From: Desulfobacteraceae bacterium Eth-SRB2
GTDB lineage: Bacteria; Desulfobacterota; Desulfobacteria; Desulfobacterales; UBA11574
NCBI GenBank assembly: GCA_004193595.1
Contig: RPGQ01000037.1
Location: 240,827 to 304,826 of the forward strand
Direction of reading: 5' to 3'
DNA: 64,000 nucleotides
The notes beneath the pieces were generated by a model. It worked only from the letters and a program-made list of their open reading frames with translations, ran no database searches and had not been told where the DNA came from. Made by a program: the position numbers and the translations under genes. Shown one piece after another: positions 8,412-17,282 of this stretch. Position 1 is the first letter of the stretch. Each line of letters starts with the position of its first letter.

Positions 8412-9869
8412 TTAGGCAAGAGAAAGTTCAATTTTAAGTACATTCTTGGTTGAAGATTTCACTTTTACAGAATCATCAATTCTATAACCGGCAACCCAGA
8501 TTATTTTTCCCCGGCATAATAATATGGGGCATCTTGTGCGTTCTTTTCTGGGGACCTTTTTATCGATGAAAAATTTTTTTATTTTTTGTGTTCCGGTCAT
8601 GCCCAGTGGCGCAAAACGGTCACCATGGCGAAAATTTCTCAAAACCAGTGGAAAACTTAACGCATCCCTATCAAAAAAACCGGTATTTTGTCCAGTCCCA
8701 TATAAGTCGGGCAGATCTTTTTTGCACATTTCGGTGAATTTAACATGAGCGCTGATTTCTTTTATGAATAAGGATTCGGGTTTTGCTATGGGGTATTCAA
8801 AGGGTAACGTTTCTGCCCGGTCTGATTTTACATCCATATTACGCAATGTGCTTTTTTCTCTGAAAAAAAGAATAACGTCTCCTTTTCGCTGGATCCTGAC
8901 ACGATCAGGTAAATCAATATTTCCATAATCCGGCCCGTATTCCAAAAGGTTTATCGCAGAATCGATGTGGGTTAAACGAATACGCCTTAAGTCCCCTTTT
9001 GTTTTTGAAATTGCTTTTCTTATTATCCGTCTTTGTGCTGCCACATGAATGCCGTTTAAAATTGAGACAGAGAGGGCAATTCGACCGTCCTGAATGCTCA
9101 AAGCTGCTTTTTCGAAGAGAGGGTGTATTACACCTTCAATCCATTCTTCTTCAGATCTTATAATTGAGGCAAGCCGGTTTAGGCTTTGGCTGATTTTGGG
9201 ATTGTAGGATGTTTTTAACAAGGGAATTAAATCGTGACGAATTCTGTTCCTGAGAAATCTTGTGTCCCTATTGGATGGGTCAGATACGTATTTCAGTCCG
9301 TTTTGATCCAGAAAAGTAATTATCTCGGAACGATTTGATTGTAATAGCGGCCGAATAATCTTTCCGTTCCTTACCGGAGGAATAGCTGAAATGCCCAGCG
9401 GTCCGCTTCCTCTAAAAAGATTCATTAATACAAGTTCTGCATTATCATCAAAATGATGGCCGAGTGCAATTTTATTAAACCTGTTTTTTTCTGCCACGTG
9501 GTTTAAAAAGCTGTGGCGAACGCGTCTGGCTGCTTCTTCCAGGGAAAGCTTGTTCTCAATCTGATATTTACGAACATTTATTTTATGAATATAGCAGGGT
9601 ATGCCAAATCTGCCGGCGAGAGATGCAACAAATTCAGCATCCTTATCTGAATCGTCCTGGCGCAGACAATGATTTAAATGTGCAACTCCAAGCCGGAGGG
9701 AAAAGCGGGGTGCGAATGTGAGAAGTAGGTGAAAAAGGGCTACTGAATCAGGCCCACCGGATACACCGATAAGAACTGAATCTCTCGGTTTAAGCATTCC
9801 ATAGGTTGTAATGGTCTGTTTAACAGTACGTAATAATTTATTTTTGTAGCCTTTGTGCGATGCTGGCAT
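8412..9869 (-). CDS. tilS: tRNA(Ile)-lysidine synthase
   Basis: TilS modifies C34 of tRNA-Ile(CAT) to lysidine, converting it from AUG to AUA decoding. The N-type ATP-pyrophosphatase P-loop SGGPDS is present, followed by GVAHLNHCLR and an ALGHHFDDNAE segment, both TilS hallmarks. The C-terminal substrate-binding domain follows (FRHGDRFAPLGMTGTQKIKKF). The chosen ATG gives MPASHKGYKNKLL; a TTG at 9905 would lengthen the protein by 12 residues. From 9869 it overlaps the upstream lipoprotein gene by 32 nt. Length, about 485 residues, fits the long TilS form. Confidence 0.93.
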   Translation of the reverse strand: MPASHKGYKNKLLRTVKQTITTYGMLKPRDSVLIGVSGGPDSVALFHLLLTFAPRFSLRLGVAHLNHCLRQDDSDKDAEFVASLAGRFGIPCYIHKINVRKYQIENKLSLEEAARRVRHSFLNHVAEKNRFNKIALGHHFDDNAELVLMNLFRGSGPLGISAIPPVRNGKIIRPLLQSNRSEIITFLDQNGLKYVSDPSNRDTRFLRNRIRHDLIPLLKTSYNPKISQSLNRLASIIRSEEEWIEGVIHPLFEKAALSIQDGRIALSVSILNGIHVAAQRRIIRKAISKTKGDLRRIRLTHIDSAINLLEYGPDYGNIDLPDRVRIQRKGDVILFFREKSTLRNMDVKSDRAETLPFEYPIAKPESLFIKEISAHVKFTEMCKKDLPDLYGTGQNTGFFDRDALSFPLVLRNFRHGDRFAPLGMTGTQKIKKFFIDKKVPRKERTRCPILLCRGKIIWVAGYRIDDSVKVKSSTKNVLKIELSLA

Positions 9870-10230
9870 GAATAAGCTCGGAAACTTTTTTATCCCAAAT
9901 CCCAACGATGCCTGATCGGACGGAAATCTCTGTAGTCCCGGGTGTTATCATTACAGTTTTTATTGTAACCGGAGTTCCATTGGATTGTTTGGCTTTAATT
10001 GTTGCCTTAATACTGTCTGATGTTTTTTCTGTGATCTCCATTTCCAGACTATTTAGAACTGCAGTACATGCCCGATTAGTTTCATCAAATTCTGCGTGAT
10101 AAGATGTTTTCAGCTCGCCGTTTACATAGGTATATACCCCTGCTCCTGCTCCTGTCCCGGCGATAAAAGCGGCACAGCCTGAAATTATGAAATAAGAGGA
10201 TAATAATAAAATTAGACCATTTCGTATCAT
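9838..10230 (-). CDS. DUF3568-type lipoprotein
   Basis: The 130-residue protein has a lipoprotein signal peptide: a hydrophobic stretch from about residue 4 ending in the lipobox ISGC, then a Gly/Ala-rich segment GTGAGAGVYTYVNGEL. The remainder (SYHAEFDETNRACTAVLNSL onward) is a compact domain that matches what I recall of DUF3568 lipoproteins of unknown role. AAAGG precedes the ATG. The 3' end overlaps the start of tilS, suggesting translational coupling. Probable location is the cell envelope. Confidence 0.78.
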   Translation of the reverse strand: MIRNGLILLLSSYFIISGCAAFIAGTGAGAGVYTYVNGELKTSYHAEFDETNRACTAVLNSLEMEITEKTSDSIKATIKAKQSNGTPVTIKTVMITPGTTEISVRSGIVGIWDKKVSELIHASIAQRLQK

Positions 10231-10445
10231 AATTTACCTTTTCTTTTTTAAATATTTCAAAAAGCTATAGTGTTACGAAATTATTATTTTTGAAATAATT
10301 GAAAAAAGACTAAGATAGTAAGAGGTAAATGTCAATAAAAAACACAGAATATAGATTTATAAATTTAAATTTTCGTCTATGTTGTGGTAGGAAAACCGAT
10401 TTTTTTTATCTTGAATTTTTTTTTTATTGATTATATTTATATTAA

Positions 10446-10650
10446 TGGTTGTGCTAGGCGGGGAGCTAGCGGTGCCCTTTTCCCGAAATCCGCTTCATGC
10501 GGGGCTGAATCCCCTCTAAAGGGTTTTAATCTGGGAACCTATAAGTCAATTTGATCGGCCGCCGCGCAACAGACGGTTACGAACCTCGTCAGGTCCGGAA
10601 GGAAGCAGCGATAAGTAATGCAGTCTGTGTCGTGGATCGATCCCGGTCAA
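10446..10650 (+). ncRNA. ffs: Signal recognition particle RNA (4.5S-like)
   Basis: The SRP domain IV core GTCAGGTCCGGAAGGAAGCA occurs at about 10588-10607. It is flanked by complementary stem strands (CGCGCAACAGACGG...AACCTC and the opposite strand through TGCAGTCTGTGTCG), giving the Ffh-binding hairpin. The upstream segment GTGCTAGGCGGGGAGCTAGC to GGTGCCC is a feature I recall preceding the core in the longer SRP RNAs of several phyla. The exact 5' end is therefore uncertain, and the core from about 10545 is the safe part. AT-rich promoter-like sequence (TTGAAT at 10411, TATATT near 10432) lies just upstream. The RNA joins Ffh for co-translational membrane targeting. Confidence 0.85.
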
Positions 10651-10720
10651 GCTTTTGGCTTATTTCATTTCAGAGAAGATTCGATAGAGGGTGCACAACC
10701 AATTCTTCCACTTATAGCAA

Positions 10721-10863
10721 GTTTCCATCCAGAAATTGCCCTTTTCCGCAATCTCTGCGTCAATCTGCGGAATTACTTGTGCGGCGTACCACTTGTACGC
10801 CTCCGTGTAATTCCTTGATTTCCTTGACCTTGCGAAAAATTGCTAATTTCTGCATTGGAAACT
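10721..10863. repeat. Palindromic intergenic element, copy B
   Basis: The outer arms are GTTTCCATCCAGAAATTGCC and, at the far end, GCTAATTTCTGCATTGGAAAC, which are imperfect reverse complements. The inner hairpin GGAATTAC...GTAATTCC encloses CGTAC...GTACG. It shares TCTGCGT and CCTTGACCTTGCG landmarks with the other palindromic elements. An unpaired arm resembling that of the 8235 element (ATTTATGGATGGATAC) lies just to the right, at about 10876-10891. Confidence 0.7.
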
Positions 10864-11010
10864 TAATTTGTGCCCAATATAGATTTATGGATGGATACTA
10901 ACTATTGATGATCGACCACATCTCTCACCCATTCTTATCCGCCATATTTAAAATCGACAAATTTCAATCATTAAATTCAGAACTCAAAATCTAAAATTCC
11001 TTTTTCTACC

Positions 11011-11038
11011 TTGACAATATCCCAGACCGTCTTATTTT
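11011..11038 (+). promoter_or_regulatory. Sigma70-type promoter for grpE-dnaK
   Basis: TTGACA at 11011-11016 and TATTTT at 11033-11038 are separated by 16 nt, about 87 nt upstream of the grpE start. No CIRCE operator (TTAGCACTC-N9-GAGTGCTAA) and no convincing sigma32 pair is visible here, so the heat-shock control of this operon cannot be read from this sequence. Confidence 0.55.
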
Positions 11039-11124
11039 TATTAGCAATGTTGTGGTATTAGCCCGTATTTTATGAAGAATTGGGTGTGTAAATATCTAAA
11101 AAAATCAGGAGAAGGCCTCAGCTG

Positions 11125-11751
11125 ATGGGAGCAAAAAAAAAGAAAATCGAAATTCATACTGAAGTCGAAGAAAAGGGTAAACAAAAGAAAATTTCCAAAG
11201 AGATCGATTCAGGCAAAAAAGACAAAGAAAAGGCCGATGATCCATTGAAAGTGATGGAAGAAAGACTTGAATCCATGGAACAGGAATCAAAAGATTCCCA
11301 TGATCGTTTTTTGAGGGTTTCCGCTGAGTTTGAAAACTACAAGAAGCGTGCCGCACGCGAAATGAATGACTTCAGAAAATTTGCCAATGAAAGTTTCGCA
11401 AAGGAAATGCTTTCCGTGGTCGATAATCTTGACCGTGCCATAGAATCTTCAAGTGATGACAATCACTCAAACAGCTCTGTGGTGGAAGGTGTAAACATGA
11501 CTCTCAAGGAAATACTGAAGATTTTTGGGCAATTCGGCGTGAAACCGTTTGAGTCTTTGGGGAAAACTTTTGATCCCGCTGTACACCAGGCTGTTATGCA
11601 AGAAGAATCAGATGACCATCCTGAAAAAACTATTTTAACCGAACTTGAAAAAGGATACATGATACATGACCGGTTGCTCAGACCTGCCATGGTCGTTGTA
11701 TCAAAAAAAACAGACTCCGAAAACCAAGAAAAACAGGCCCAAGAAGAATAG
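11125..11751 (+). CDS. grpE: Nucleotide exchange factor GrpE
   Basis: GrpE releases ADP from DnaK and acts as a thermosensor. The 208-residue product has a Lys/Glu-rich N-terminus and a long coiled coil (about 45-100). The central signature RVSAEFENYKKRAAREM is followed by VDNLDRAIE, and the C-terminal beta domain has the family pattern FDPAVHQAVMQEESDD and GYMIHDRLLRPAMVVVS. AGGAGAAGG lies 9 nt before the ATG. dnaK follows after 41 nt, so this is a grpE-dnaK operon; hrcA and a canonical zinc-finger dnaJ are not in the window. Confidence 0.96.
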   Translation: MGAKKKKIEIHTEVEEKGKQKKISKEIDSGKKDKEKADDPLKVMEERLESMEQESKDSHDRFLRVSAEFENYKKRAAREMNDFRKFANESFAKEMLSVVDNLDRAIESSSDDNHSNSSVVEGVNMTLKEILKIFGQFGVKPFESLGKTFDPAVHQAVMQEESDDHPEKTILTELEKGYMIHDRLLRPAMVVVSKKTDSENQEKQAQEE

Positions 11752-11792
11752 AAAGCAAAAAAAGATTATATATAAGGTAAGGAGGAAAACAA

Positions 11793-13724
11793 ATGAGTAA
11801 AATCATTGGAATCGATCTCGGCACTACAAATTCATGTGTTGCGGTTATGGAGGGGAGTGAGGCCAAAGTTATTACAAACCCCGAGGGAGGGCGTACAACA
11901 CCTTCTATTGTTGCCGTTTCAGACAGCAATGAGATATTGGTCGGTCAAATCGCAAAGAGACAGGCTATCACAAACCCTGAGAATACGGTTTTTGCGGTAA
12001 AAAGGCTTGTCGGTCGTAAATATGCATCCAAAGAAGTACAGGACGATATTAAAATACTTCCTTATAAGATTGAACAGGCAGAAAATGGCGATGTCAGAAT
12101 AAATATGCGGGGCAAGTTAAATAGTCCGGCTGAGATATCATCCTTTATTTTGGCTAATATCAAAAAAACGGCCGAGGAATATCTTGGAGAGAAAGTTACC
12201 GATGCGGTTATAACTGTGCCTGCATATTTTAATGACAGCCAGCGACAGGCAACCAAGGATGCCGGAAAAGTCGCCGGTCTTAATGTGTTAAGAATCATTA
12301 ATGAACCCACTGCCGCATCACTTGCATATGGCCTCGATAAGAAAATCGAAGAAAAAATTATTGTCTTTGATCTGGGTGGCGGTACATTTGATGTTTCCAT
12401 ACTTGAAATCGGCGAAGGGGTTTTCGAAGTTAAAGCCACGAACGGTGACACCCATCTCGGCGGCGAAGATTTCGATCTTCGGCTGATCGATTACCTGGCA
12501 GACGAGTTCAAAAAAGACCAGGGGATTGATATAAGAAACGATAAAATGGCCTTACAGCGACTGAAAGAAGCTTCTGAAAAAGCAAAAATGGAACTGTCCA
12601 CTTCTATGGAAACGGATGTTAATCTTCCATTTATTACCGCCGATGCTGCCGGCCCAAAGCACCTTAATATAAAAATAACAAGAGCAAAACTTGAAGGGCT
12701 AATCAGTGACCTGCTGGACAAACTTGAAAAACCCTGTCGAACTGCGCTTAAGGATTCGGGACTGTCCACCAATGATATTAATGAAGTGATTCTTGTGGGT
12801 GGTATGACGAGAATGCCAGCGGTTCAGGACCGCGTCAAGAAAATTTTTGGCAAGGAGCCCCACAAGGGGGTTAACCCGGATGAGGTTGTTGCCCTCGGCG
12901 CCGCCATTCAGGGAGGTGTATTGAGAGGGGACGTAAAGGATGTTCTTCTTCTCGATGTTACTCCTCTTTCTCTGGGTATAGAGACCCTGGGTAGTGTCAT
13001 GACACGACTTATCGAAAAAAACACGACCATTCCGACCAAAAAGAGCCAGACTTTTTCAACAGCGGCCGACAATCAGCCGGCGGTATCTATCCATGTGCTC
13101 CAGGGAGAACGGGAGATGGCCGCCGGAAACAAGACTCTGGGACGCTTTGAACTTGTGGGGATACCCCCGGCGCCAAGAGGTGTGCCGCAAATCGAGGTGG
13201 CATTTGATATCGATGCAAACGGAATTGTGAACGTTTCTGCAAAAGATATGGCAACGGGTAAAGAACAATCCATACAAATAACGGCTTCCAGCGGCTTGTC
13301 CAAAGAGGAAATCGACAAATTGATAAAGGATGCCGAGCTTCATTCTGAAGATGATAAAAAGAAAAAGGAGCTGGTTGAGGCTCGAAACTCAGCGGATGCG
13401 TTGATTTATTCAACGGAAAAATCGATAAAAGATCTCGGCGATAAGATTGATGCGGCAACCAAAGACAAAATTGAAGCTGCCGTTGAACCTCTTAAGAAAG
13501 CTATGGAAGGGGATGATGTGGCAGAAATCAAACGCCTGAGCGAAGAGTTGATGCAGGCTTCCCATAAATTGGCCGAAGCCATGTATCAGAAGGCTTCACA
13601 GGCGGATCAGCAGCAGGCCGGAGCCGATGCAGCAGGAGGACCGGAGCAGCCTGGACCTTCTGCGTCTGACGAGGATGTTGTGGATGCTGATTTCGAAGAA
13701 GTAAAAGACGACGAAAAGAAGTAA
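11793..13724 (+). CDS. dnaK: Molecular chaperone DnaK (Hsp70)
   Basis: This Hsp70 chaperone is 643 residues long. The nucleotide-binding domain shows [27 protein letters not shown] and [11 protein letters not shown], the three Hsp70 signatures. The linker [16 protein letters not shown] leads into the substrate-binding domain, which ends in a helical lid and an acidic tail ([18 protein letters not shown]). A strong GGAGG lies 7 nt upstream of the ATG. It is the last gene of the grpE-dnaK operon, with an intrinsic terminator right after the stop. A separate CbpA-type J-protein is encoded at 24955. Confidence 0.98.
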   Translation: MSKIIGIDLGTTNSCVAVMEGSEAKVITNPEGGRTTPSIVAVSDSNEILVGQIAKRQAITNPENTVFAVKRLVGRKYASKEVQDDIKILPYKIEQAENGDVRINMRGKLNSPAEISSFILANIKKTAEEYLGEKVTDAVITVPAYFNDSQRQATKDAGKVAGLNVLRIINEPTAASLAYGLDKKIEEKIIVFDLGGGTFDVSILEIGEGVFEVKATNGDTHLGGEDFDLRLIDYLADEFKKDQGIDIRNDKMALQRLKEASEKAKMELSTSMETDVNLPFITADAAGPKHLNIKITRAKLEGLISDLLDKLEKPCRTALKDSGLSTNDINEVILVGGMTRMPAVQDRVKKIFGKEPHKGVNPDEVVALGAAIQGGVLRGDVKDVLLLDVTPLSLGIETLGSVMTRLIEKNTTIPTKKSQTFSTAADNQPAVSIHVLQGEREMAAGNKTLGRFELVGIPPAPRGVPQIEVAFDIDANGIVNVSAKDMATGKEQSIQITASSGLSKEEIDKLIKDAELHSEDDKKKKELVEARNSADALIYSTEKSIKDLGDKIDAATKDKIEAAVEPLKKAMEGDDVAEIKRLSEELMQASHKLAEAMYQKASQADQQQAGADAAGGPEQPGPSASDEDVVDADFEEVKDDEKK

Positions 13725-13745
13725 CAGGAAATGTCATTTTGCAAT

Positions 13746-13784
13746 AAAAATCCCGCGTTCACTTTTGTGCCGCGGGATTTTTTA
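13746..13784 (+). terminator. Intrinsic terminator after dnaK
   Basis: The stem AAAATCCCGCG pairs with CGCGGGATTTT around a loop of about 13 nt and is followed by a T run, 21 nt after the dnaK stop codon. Confidence 0.9.
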
Positions 13785-13874
13785 TTATAAGGCTTTTTAC
13801 GAGTTCTTTAGAGGGGATAAGTCTCTGAAAAATTGAAATTGAGTTGACAAACAAAAAGTTATGAGGAGGCTAAG

Positions 13875-14987
13875 ATGCGAGTCGGCGTTTTAAAAGAGAT
13901 AAAAGTCAAAGAAAACCGGGTTGCCATGACGCCATCAGGGGTTGAACAAATGCTGTCACATGGACACGAAGTTCTGGTTGAGACCTCTGCCGGTGTAGGT
14001 TCAGCATGTTCTGATGAAGCGTATATAAAGGCCGGTGCGGTAATTTGTAACACTCCGGAAGAGATTTACCAGAAATGCCAAATGATAATAAAGGTAAAAG
14101 AACCGCTTTCTGTTGAATATCCAATGATACGAAATGAACAGGTTCTGTTTACATTTTTTCATTTTGCTGCATCGCTGGAACTTACCCGTGCAATTATCGA
14201 TTCAGGATCTATTGCTGTGGCTTATGAAACAGTGGAACGGGAGAACGGTTCTTTGCCGCTTCTTACGCCCATGAGTGAAGTGGCCGGAAAAATGGCTATC
14301 CAGGAAGGGGCCAAATACCTTGAAAAGACTTTTGGCGGTAAGGGAATTCTTCTCGGTGGCGTAACCGGGGTAGATTCCGGAACCGTCTTGATTATCGGCG
14401 GTGGTATCGTTGGATCCAATGCTGCCAAAATAGCGTGTGGTCTTGGCGCAAAGGTCTATGTGCTCGATAATAATATTGACCGTCTTCGTTATCTTAGCGA
14501 TGTAATGCCCAAGAACTGCTTTCCGCTCATGTCGAGTCCGCCAACCATACGAAGATTGTTGAAAGAGGCCGATCTTGTTGTGGGTGCGGTTCTTATACCC
14601 GGTGCGGTGGCACCCCAATTGGTTACGCGCGACATGTTACCGTTAATGAAAAAAGGTTCGGTGATTGTCGATGTAGCGATTGATCAGGGTGGGTGTGTGG
14701 AGACGGCAAAACCCACAACGCATGACCAACCCATATTTGAGGTCGATGGCATTATACATTATTGCGTAGCAAATATGCCGGGAGCTGTTTCATATACATC
14801 TACAAAAGCACTTACCAATATAACATTACCCTATGCGCTGGAACTTGCTGACAAAGGGTATGAAAAAGCGGCAAGGGATAATCAGGACATTGCCAAAGGC
14901 ATTAATATTATAAAAGGAAAAGTGACTCATAAAGGTGTGGCCGAAGCTTTTGGGCTGGAATGTGAACCTCTGGATTCACTGTTATAA
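13875..14987 (+). CDS. ald: Alanine dehydrogenase
   Basis: Ald catalyses NAD-dependent interconversion of L-alanine and pyruvate plus ammonium. The 370-residue protein has the family N-terminus MRVGVLKEIKVKENRVAMTP with the substrate-binding Arg and Lys, and the Rossmann motif VLIIGGGIVGSNAAKIA. It also has VGAVLIPGAVAPQLVT and DVAIDQGGCVET, and the catalytic-region IIHYCVANMPGAVSYTST. AGGAGG lies 8 nt before the ATG. It appears monocistronic, between the dnaK terminator and the B12 riboswitch region. Confidence 0.96.
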   Translation: MRVGVLKEIKVKENRVAMTPSGVEQMLSHGHEVLVETSAGVGSACSDEAYIKAGAVICNTPEEIYQKCQMIIKVKEPLSVEYPMIRNEQVLFTFFHFAASLELTRAIIDSGSIAVAYETVERENGSLPLLTPMSEVAGKMAIQEGAKYLEKTFGGKGILLGGVTGVDSGTVLIIGGGIVGSNAAKIACGLGAKVYVLDNNIDRLRYLSDVMPKNCFPLMSSPPTIRRLLKEADLVVGAVLIPGAVAPQLVTRDMLPLMKKGSVIVDVAIDQGGCVETAKPTTHDQPIFEVDGIIHYCVANMPGAVSYTSTKALTNITLPYALELADKGYEKAARDNQDIAKGINIIKGKVTHKGVAEAFGLECEPLDSLL

Positions 14988-15136
14988 TTTAACGACAAAT
15001 TGTTCTTAATAACTCTGGCTCGGCTCGATTTACGGGTGCTTATGCACAAGTTTCAGTCGGTTGGAAAGAGAAACAAGCCGTCGCGGAGCGTTCTCCCTGT
15101 ATAGGGATTCAAATGCGTTTGCCCTGTTTATTTTTC

Positions 15137-15165
15137 TTGACAGGCTTTTTGAAATTGTTTAGAAA
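15137..15165 (+). promoter_or_regulatory. Promoter of the cobalamin-riboswitch transcript
   Basis: TTGACA at 15137-15142 and TAGAAA at 15160-15165 with a 17-nt spacer place a start site just before the riboswitch body. The same -35, spacer length and -10 occur in front of dsrC. Confidence 0.65.
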
Positions 15166-15171
15166 AATTAC

Positions 15172-15328
15172 AAAGGTGCCTTTACGGCTTAATAGGGAAT
15201 TCCGTGAGAATCGGGAGCGGTCCCGCCGCTGTGACCGGCGACGAAATCTGCGATATGCCACTGTTTGGTTTTAACCGTACGGGAAGGCGCAGAGATTAGG
15301 ATGAACCGGGAGTCAGAAGACCTGCCTT
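15172..15328 (+). promoter_or_regulatory. Cobalamin (B12) riboswitch
   Basis: The landmarks of the class occur in order: AAAGGTGCC, TTAATAGGGAA, CGGGAGCGGTCCCGCCGCTG with TGACCGG, GGGAAGGC, GATGAACCGGGAGTCAGAAG and ACCTGCC. The GCCGCTGTGACCGG segment is the B12 box. It is followed by an intrinsic terminator and then by an 86-residue ORF. The expected mode is therefore premature transcription termination when cobalamin is bound. No recognisable cobalamin synthesis or transport gene lies downstream. Confidence 0.93.
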
Positions 15329-15400
15329 ATTAATAACTGTGTCTCTGCGGTGTTACAGAGCGTTATGGTTACATAAAAAAGGGTCAAGTAAGCTGGGTGC

Positions 15401-15438
15401 AGCCCTTCAATCTTTAAAAGGATTGAAGGGCTTTTTTA
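15401..15438 (+). terminator. Riboswitch expression-platform terminator
   Basis: A perfect 12-bp stem, AGCCCTTCAATC / GATTGAAGGGCT, with an 8-nt loop is followed by TTTTTATTT. It lies 72 nt after the riboswitch and 61 nt before the next start codon, so it is the likely ligand-controlled attenuator. Confidence 0.88.
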
Positions 15439-15498
15439 TTTGGGCGTGCTTACGCATCCCGGGCGGGGCTTAATATGTTATGAAAGGAGGTGAAAAAA

Positions 15499-15759
15499 AT
15501 GAAATCAGGACTAATTATTTATGTTGTTGGAAAAGAACCGGCGAATTGGGATGCAGATTTTGGAAAAAAAATAATAAAACAAAACATTCCGGCAGATCTT
15601 GTCGAGATAATTACAACTCAAACCGGTCATTTTGACGTGATCGATGCCTGGTGTTCCTTAATGATCAGGGGTATGAAACAAATTACCTGTATGATCGGAG
15701 AGTTTACACCAAAGGGCACGTTGGCTCTTACAGGTCGAGAGCTCCGCCTGTGCGGATAG
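15499..15759 (+). CDS. Riboswitch-controlled small protein, 86 aa, unknown
   Basis: The ORF is preceded by an excellent ribosome-binding site (AAGGAGGTG, 15484-15492) with 6-8 nt spacing to this ATG. A GTG three codons earlier lies inside that site and is unlikely to be used. The product (MKSGLIIYVVGKEPANWDA... ending TGRELRLCG) has no signal peptide or transmembrane segment and looks like a small alpha/beta protein with three Cys. I do not recognise the family. Being the only gene behind a cobalamin riboswitch with its own terminator, it is probably made when B12 is scarce; a role in cobalamin or corrinoid physiology is inference. Confidence 0.7.
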   Translation: MKSGLIIYVVGKEPANWDADFGKKIIKQNIPADLVEIITTQTGHFDVIDAWCSLMIRGMKQITCMIGEFTPKGTLALTGRELRLCG

Positions 15760-15763
15760 CGAT

Positions 15764-15817
15764 AGGGGACGCTCGGGCATAATTATGAGGTTTGAACCTT
15801 GCCCCGGCGTCCCTCAT
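15764..15817. repeat. Hairpin after the riboswitch-controlled gene
   Basis: GGGGACGCTCGGGCA at the left pairs imperfectly with TGCCCCGGCGTCCC at the right, enclosing a small AGGTTTGAACCT hairpin. There is no T run, so it may stabilise an mRNA 3' end or end transcription inefficiently. It sits between two converging transcription units. Confidence 0.5.
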
Positions 15818-15823
15818 CTGACC

Positions 15824-15853
15824 CGGAGTAATGGAGTGATGGAGTAATGGAAT
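15824..15853. repeat. Short ATGGAGTA-type satellite
   Basis: Near-perfect repeats of a 9-nt unit (GTAATGGAG / TGATGGAG / TAATGGAATA) occur here. The reverse complement of the same satellite occurs at about 22766-22797. Confidence 0.5.
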
Positions 15854-16028
15854 AAGAATATTATGAACCGTGGTTGGATTTGAAGAAACAAGGGTTAAAG
15901 AATAAAAGTCAAATCTTTTTCCGGTTTTATACTCAACACTCCAACACCACATTAGTTCAGTATCTCATATTCTGACATGCTACGAAATGCCGCGGATATT
16001 TCAATAACCCACAGTCTTGATTTATACC

Positions 16029-16841
16029 CTATGGGATGTCATACAGCTCAGGTCGTCTGTTCGGGATAAAGTATCGCATCCTGTGACTTCGAACCCGGTT
16101 CAGGTCTTCGGCCTTGAGGTTTGCTAATAACAACCCTTCTTTGCCGCTTAAATCCTTGTGAATAACTTCGCCGGATGGCCCGATGATCATGGCGATACCC
16201 GGAAAGCTGAGCCCTTTTTTATTTTCACCTGTCTGGTTGCATGCGATAATAAACAGGCTGTTATCAAAGGCCCTTGCAGGCAAATGACGCATCCATGATC
16301 GGTATTTTTCTTCAGGAGTTCCTCTCGGAGATGCATGAGGGATGAAGATAATATCAGCCCCTTTTAGGACCATTCGGGTGGAAAGCTCGGGGAAGTGGGC
16401 ATCGTAACAAAGCTGGATGCCAAAATTTACGCCCGCTGCATGGAACAGAGGGATTTTGTTGCCGGGTGTTAAAACGGTACGTTCCGGAGGAGAGATGTGT
16501 AGCTTTCGGTAGACGCCTACAAACCCGTCAGGTTTTATTACCAGATGACTTGCAAATAACCGGCCCTTTTCATCCCTTTCAGCCATGCCTGCCAGGATGA
16601 CAATCTTTTCAGATTGAGCCAAATTTAAAAGATATCGACTTGCCGGCCCGGGAATGGGTTCTGCAGCCAAATTAATATCCTGGTGATTACTATAACCCGA
16701 GATATTCATTTCAGGGAAACAAACCATAGCGGCGCCTTGATTTTTCGACGACTTGATCCATTTGACCATCCTGTTGAGATTGTTGCTGATCTTGTTTACC
16801 GGTGAATTAGAAACAACGACGGCTATGCGGATATCTTTCAT
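16029..16841 (-). CDS. Carbon-nitrogen hydrolase (nitrilase superfamily)
   Basis: The 270-residue hydrolase has the Glu-Lys-Cys triad in context: FPEMNISGY (Glu), YRKLHISPPE (Lys) and QLCYDAHFPE (Cys). A late PSGEVI and RPELYD C-terminus fit the aliphatic amidase / omega-amidase / carbamoylputrescine amidase branch. The substrate cannot be decided from the sequence. No signal peptide is seen, so it is cytoplasmic. It converges on the B12-controlled ORF, and 441 nt holding two palindromic elements separate it from the next gene upstream. Confidence 0.88.
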   Translation of the reverse strand: MKDIRIAVVVSNSPVNKISNNLNRMVKWIKSSKNQGAAMVCFPEMNISGYSNHQDINLAAEPIPGPASRYLLNLAQSEKIVILAGMAERDEKGRLFASHLVIKPDGFVGVYRKLHISPPERTVLTPGNKIPLFHAAGVNFGIQLCYDAHFPELSTRMVLKGADIIFIPHASPRGTPEEKYRSWMRHLPARAFDNSLFIIACNQTGENKKGLSFPGIAMIIGPSGEVIHKDLSGKEGLLLANLKAEDLNRVRSHRMRYFIPNRRPELYDIP

Positions 16842-16872
16842 TTCTTTAGATTATCATATTAAGTTTGTGTTA

Positions 16873-17054
16873 CCTAAGTTGAGCGATTTTTTGCGAAGAG
16901 ATGTGCTGAGATCTTGATGCATAAGGGTTCGCGAAAACCGTAGGCATACCCGTGGATATGTCGAGGATTTTCGCGGATCCTTGATGCGCAAGTCCAAGAT
17001 CCCGCGTCAGCGGGGAGATCGGTGCAGAACGAGTAAAAAATCGCTCAATTTAGG
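16873..17054. repeat. Palindromic intergenic element, copy D
   Basis: The outer arms CCTAAGTTGAGCGATTTTTT and AAAAAATCGCTCAATTTAGG match as inverted repeats with one mismatch. The inner hairpin is CGCGAAAA...TTTTCGCG around CCGTAGGCATA...TATGTCGAGG. The inner sequence is related to those of the 8235 and 63335 elements. An extra small hairpin CCCGCGTCAGCGGGG lies near the right arm. Confidence 0.78.
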
Positions 17055-17113
17055 TGTAAATATGTTCATTTCCGTTTGTAGATGTGTCTGTTGTTCTTTT
17101 GTCTTTAAAGTTA

Positions 17114-17263
17114 ACGGTTTCGTAAAAAGTCCAACTTCTGCGTTGTGCTGCATTTCGTAATCATTCGACGTACCATAAGCACGCCTCATAATTACAAAAT
17201 TTGCACGCCTTGAATTTGAACTTTTTACGAAACCGTCTAAATCGGACTTTTTACGAGTTCATC
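17114..17263. repeat. Palindromic intergenic element, copy A2
   Basis: This is a shorter copy of the 5993-6169 element lacking the ATCCCGCC...GGCGGG segment. It has the same doubled right arm (CTTTTTACGAAACCGT and then GGACTTTTTACGAG). It lies 60 nt from element D, so the ahb-like/nitrilase gap carries two different members. Confidence 0.85.
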
Positions 17264-17282
17264 AAAGTTATATTTTGGAAAT

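Noticed and set aside
11011-11060. Possible CIRCE or sigma32 site before grpE
   Set aside because: ATTAGCAATG is present but no matching inverted half GAGTGCTAA, and the CCC after TTGACA is too close for a sigma32 -10.
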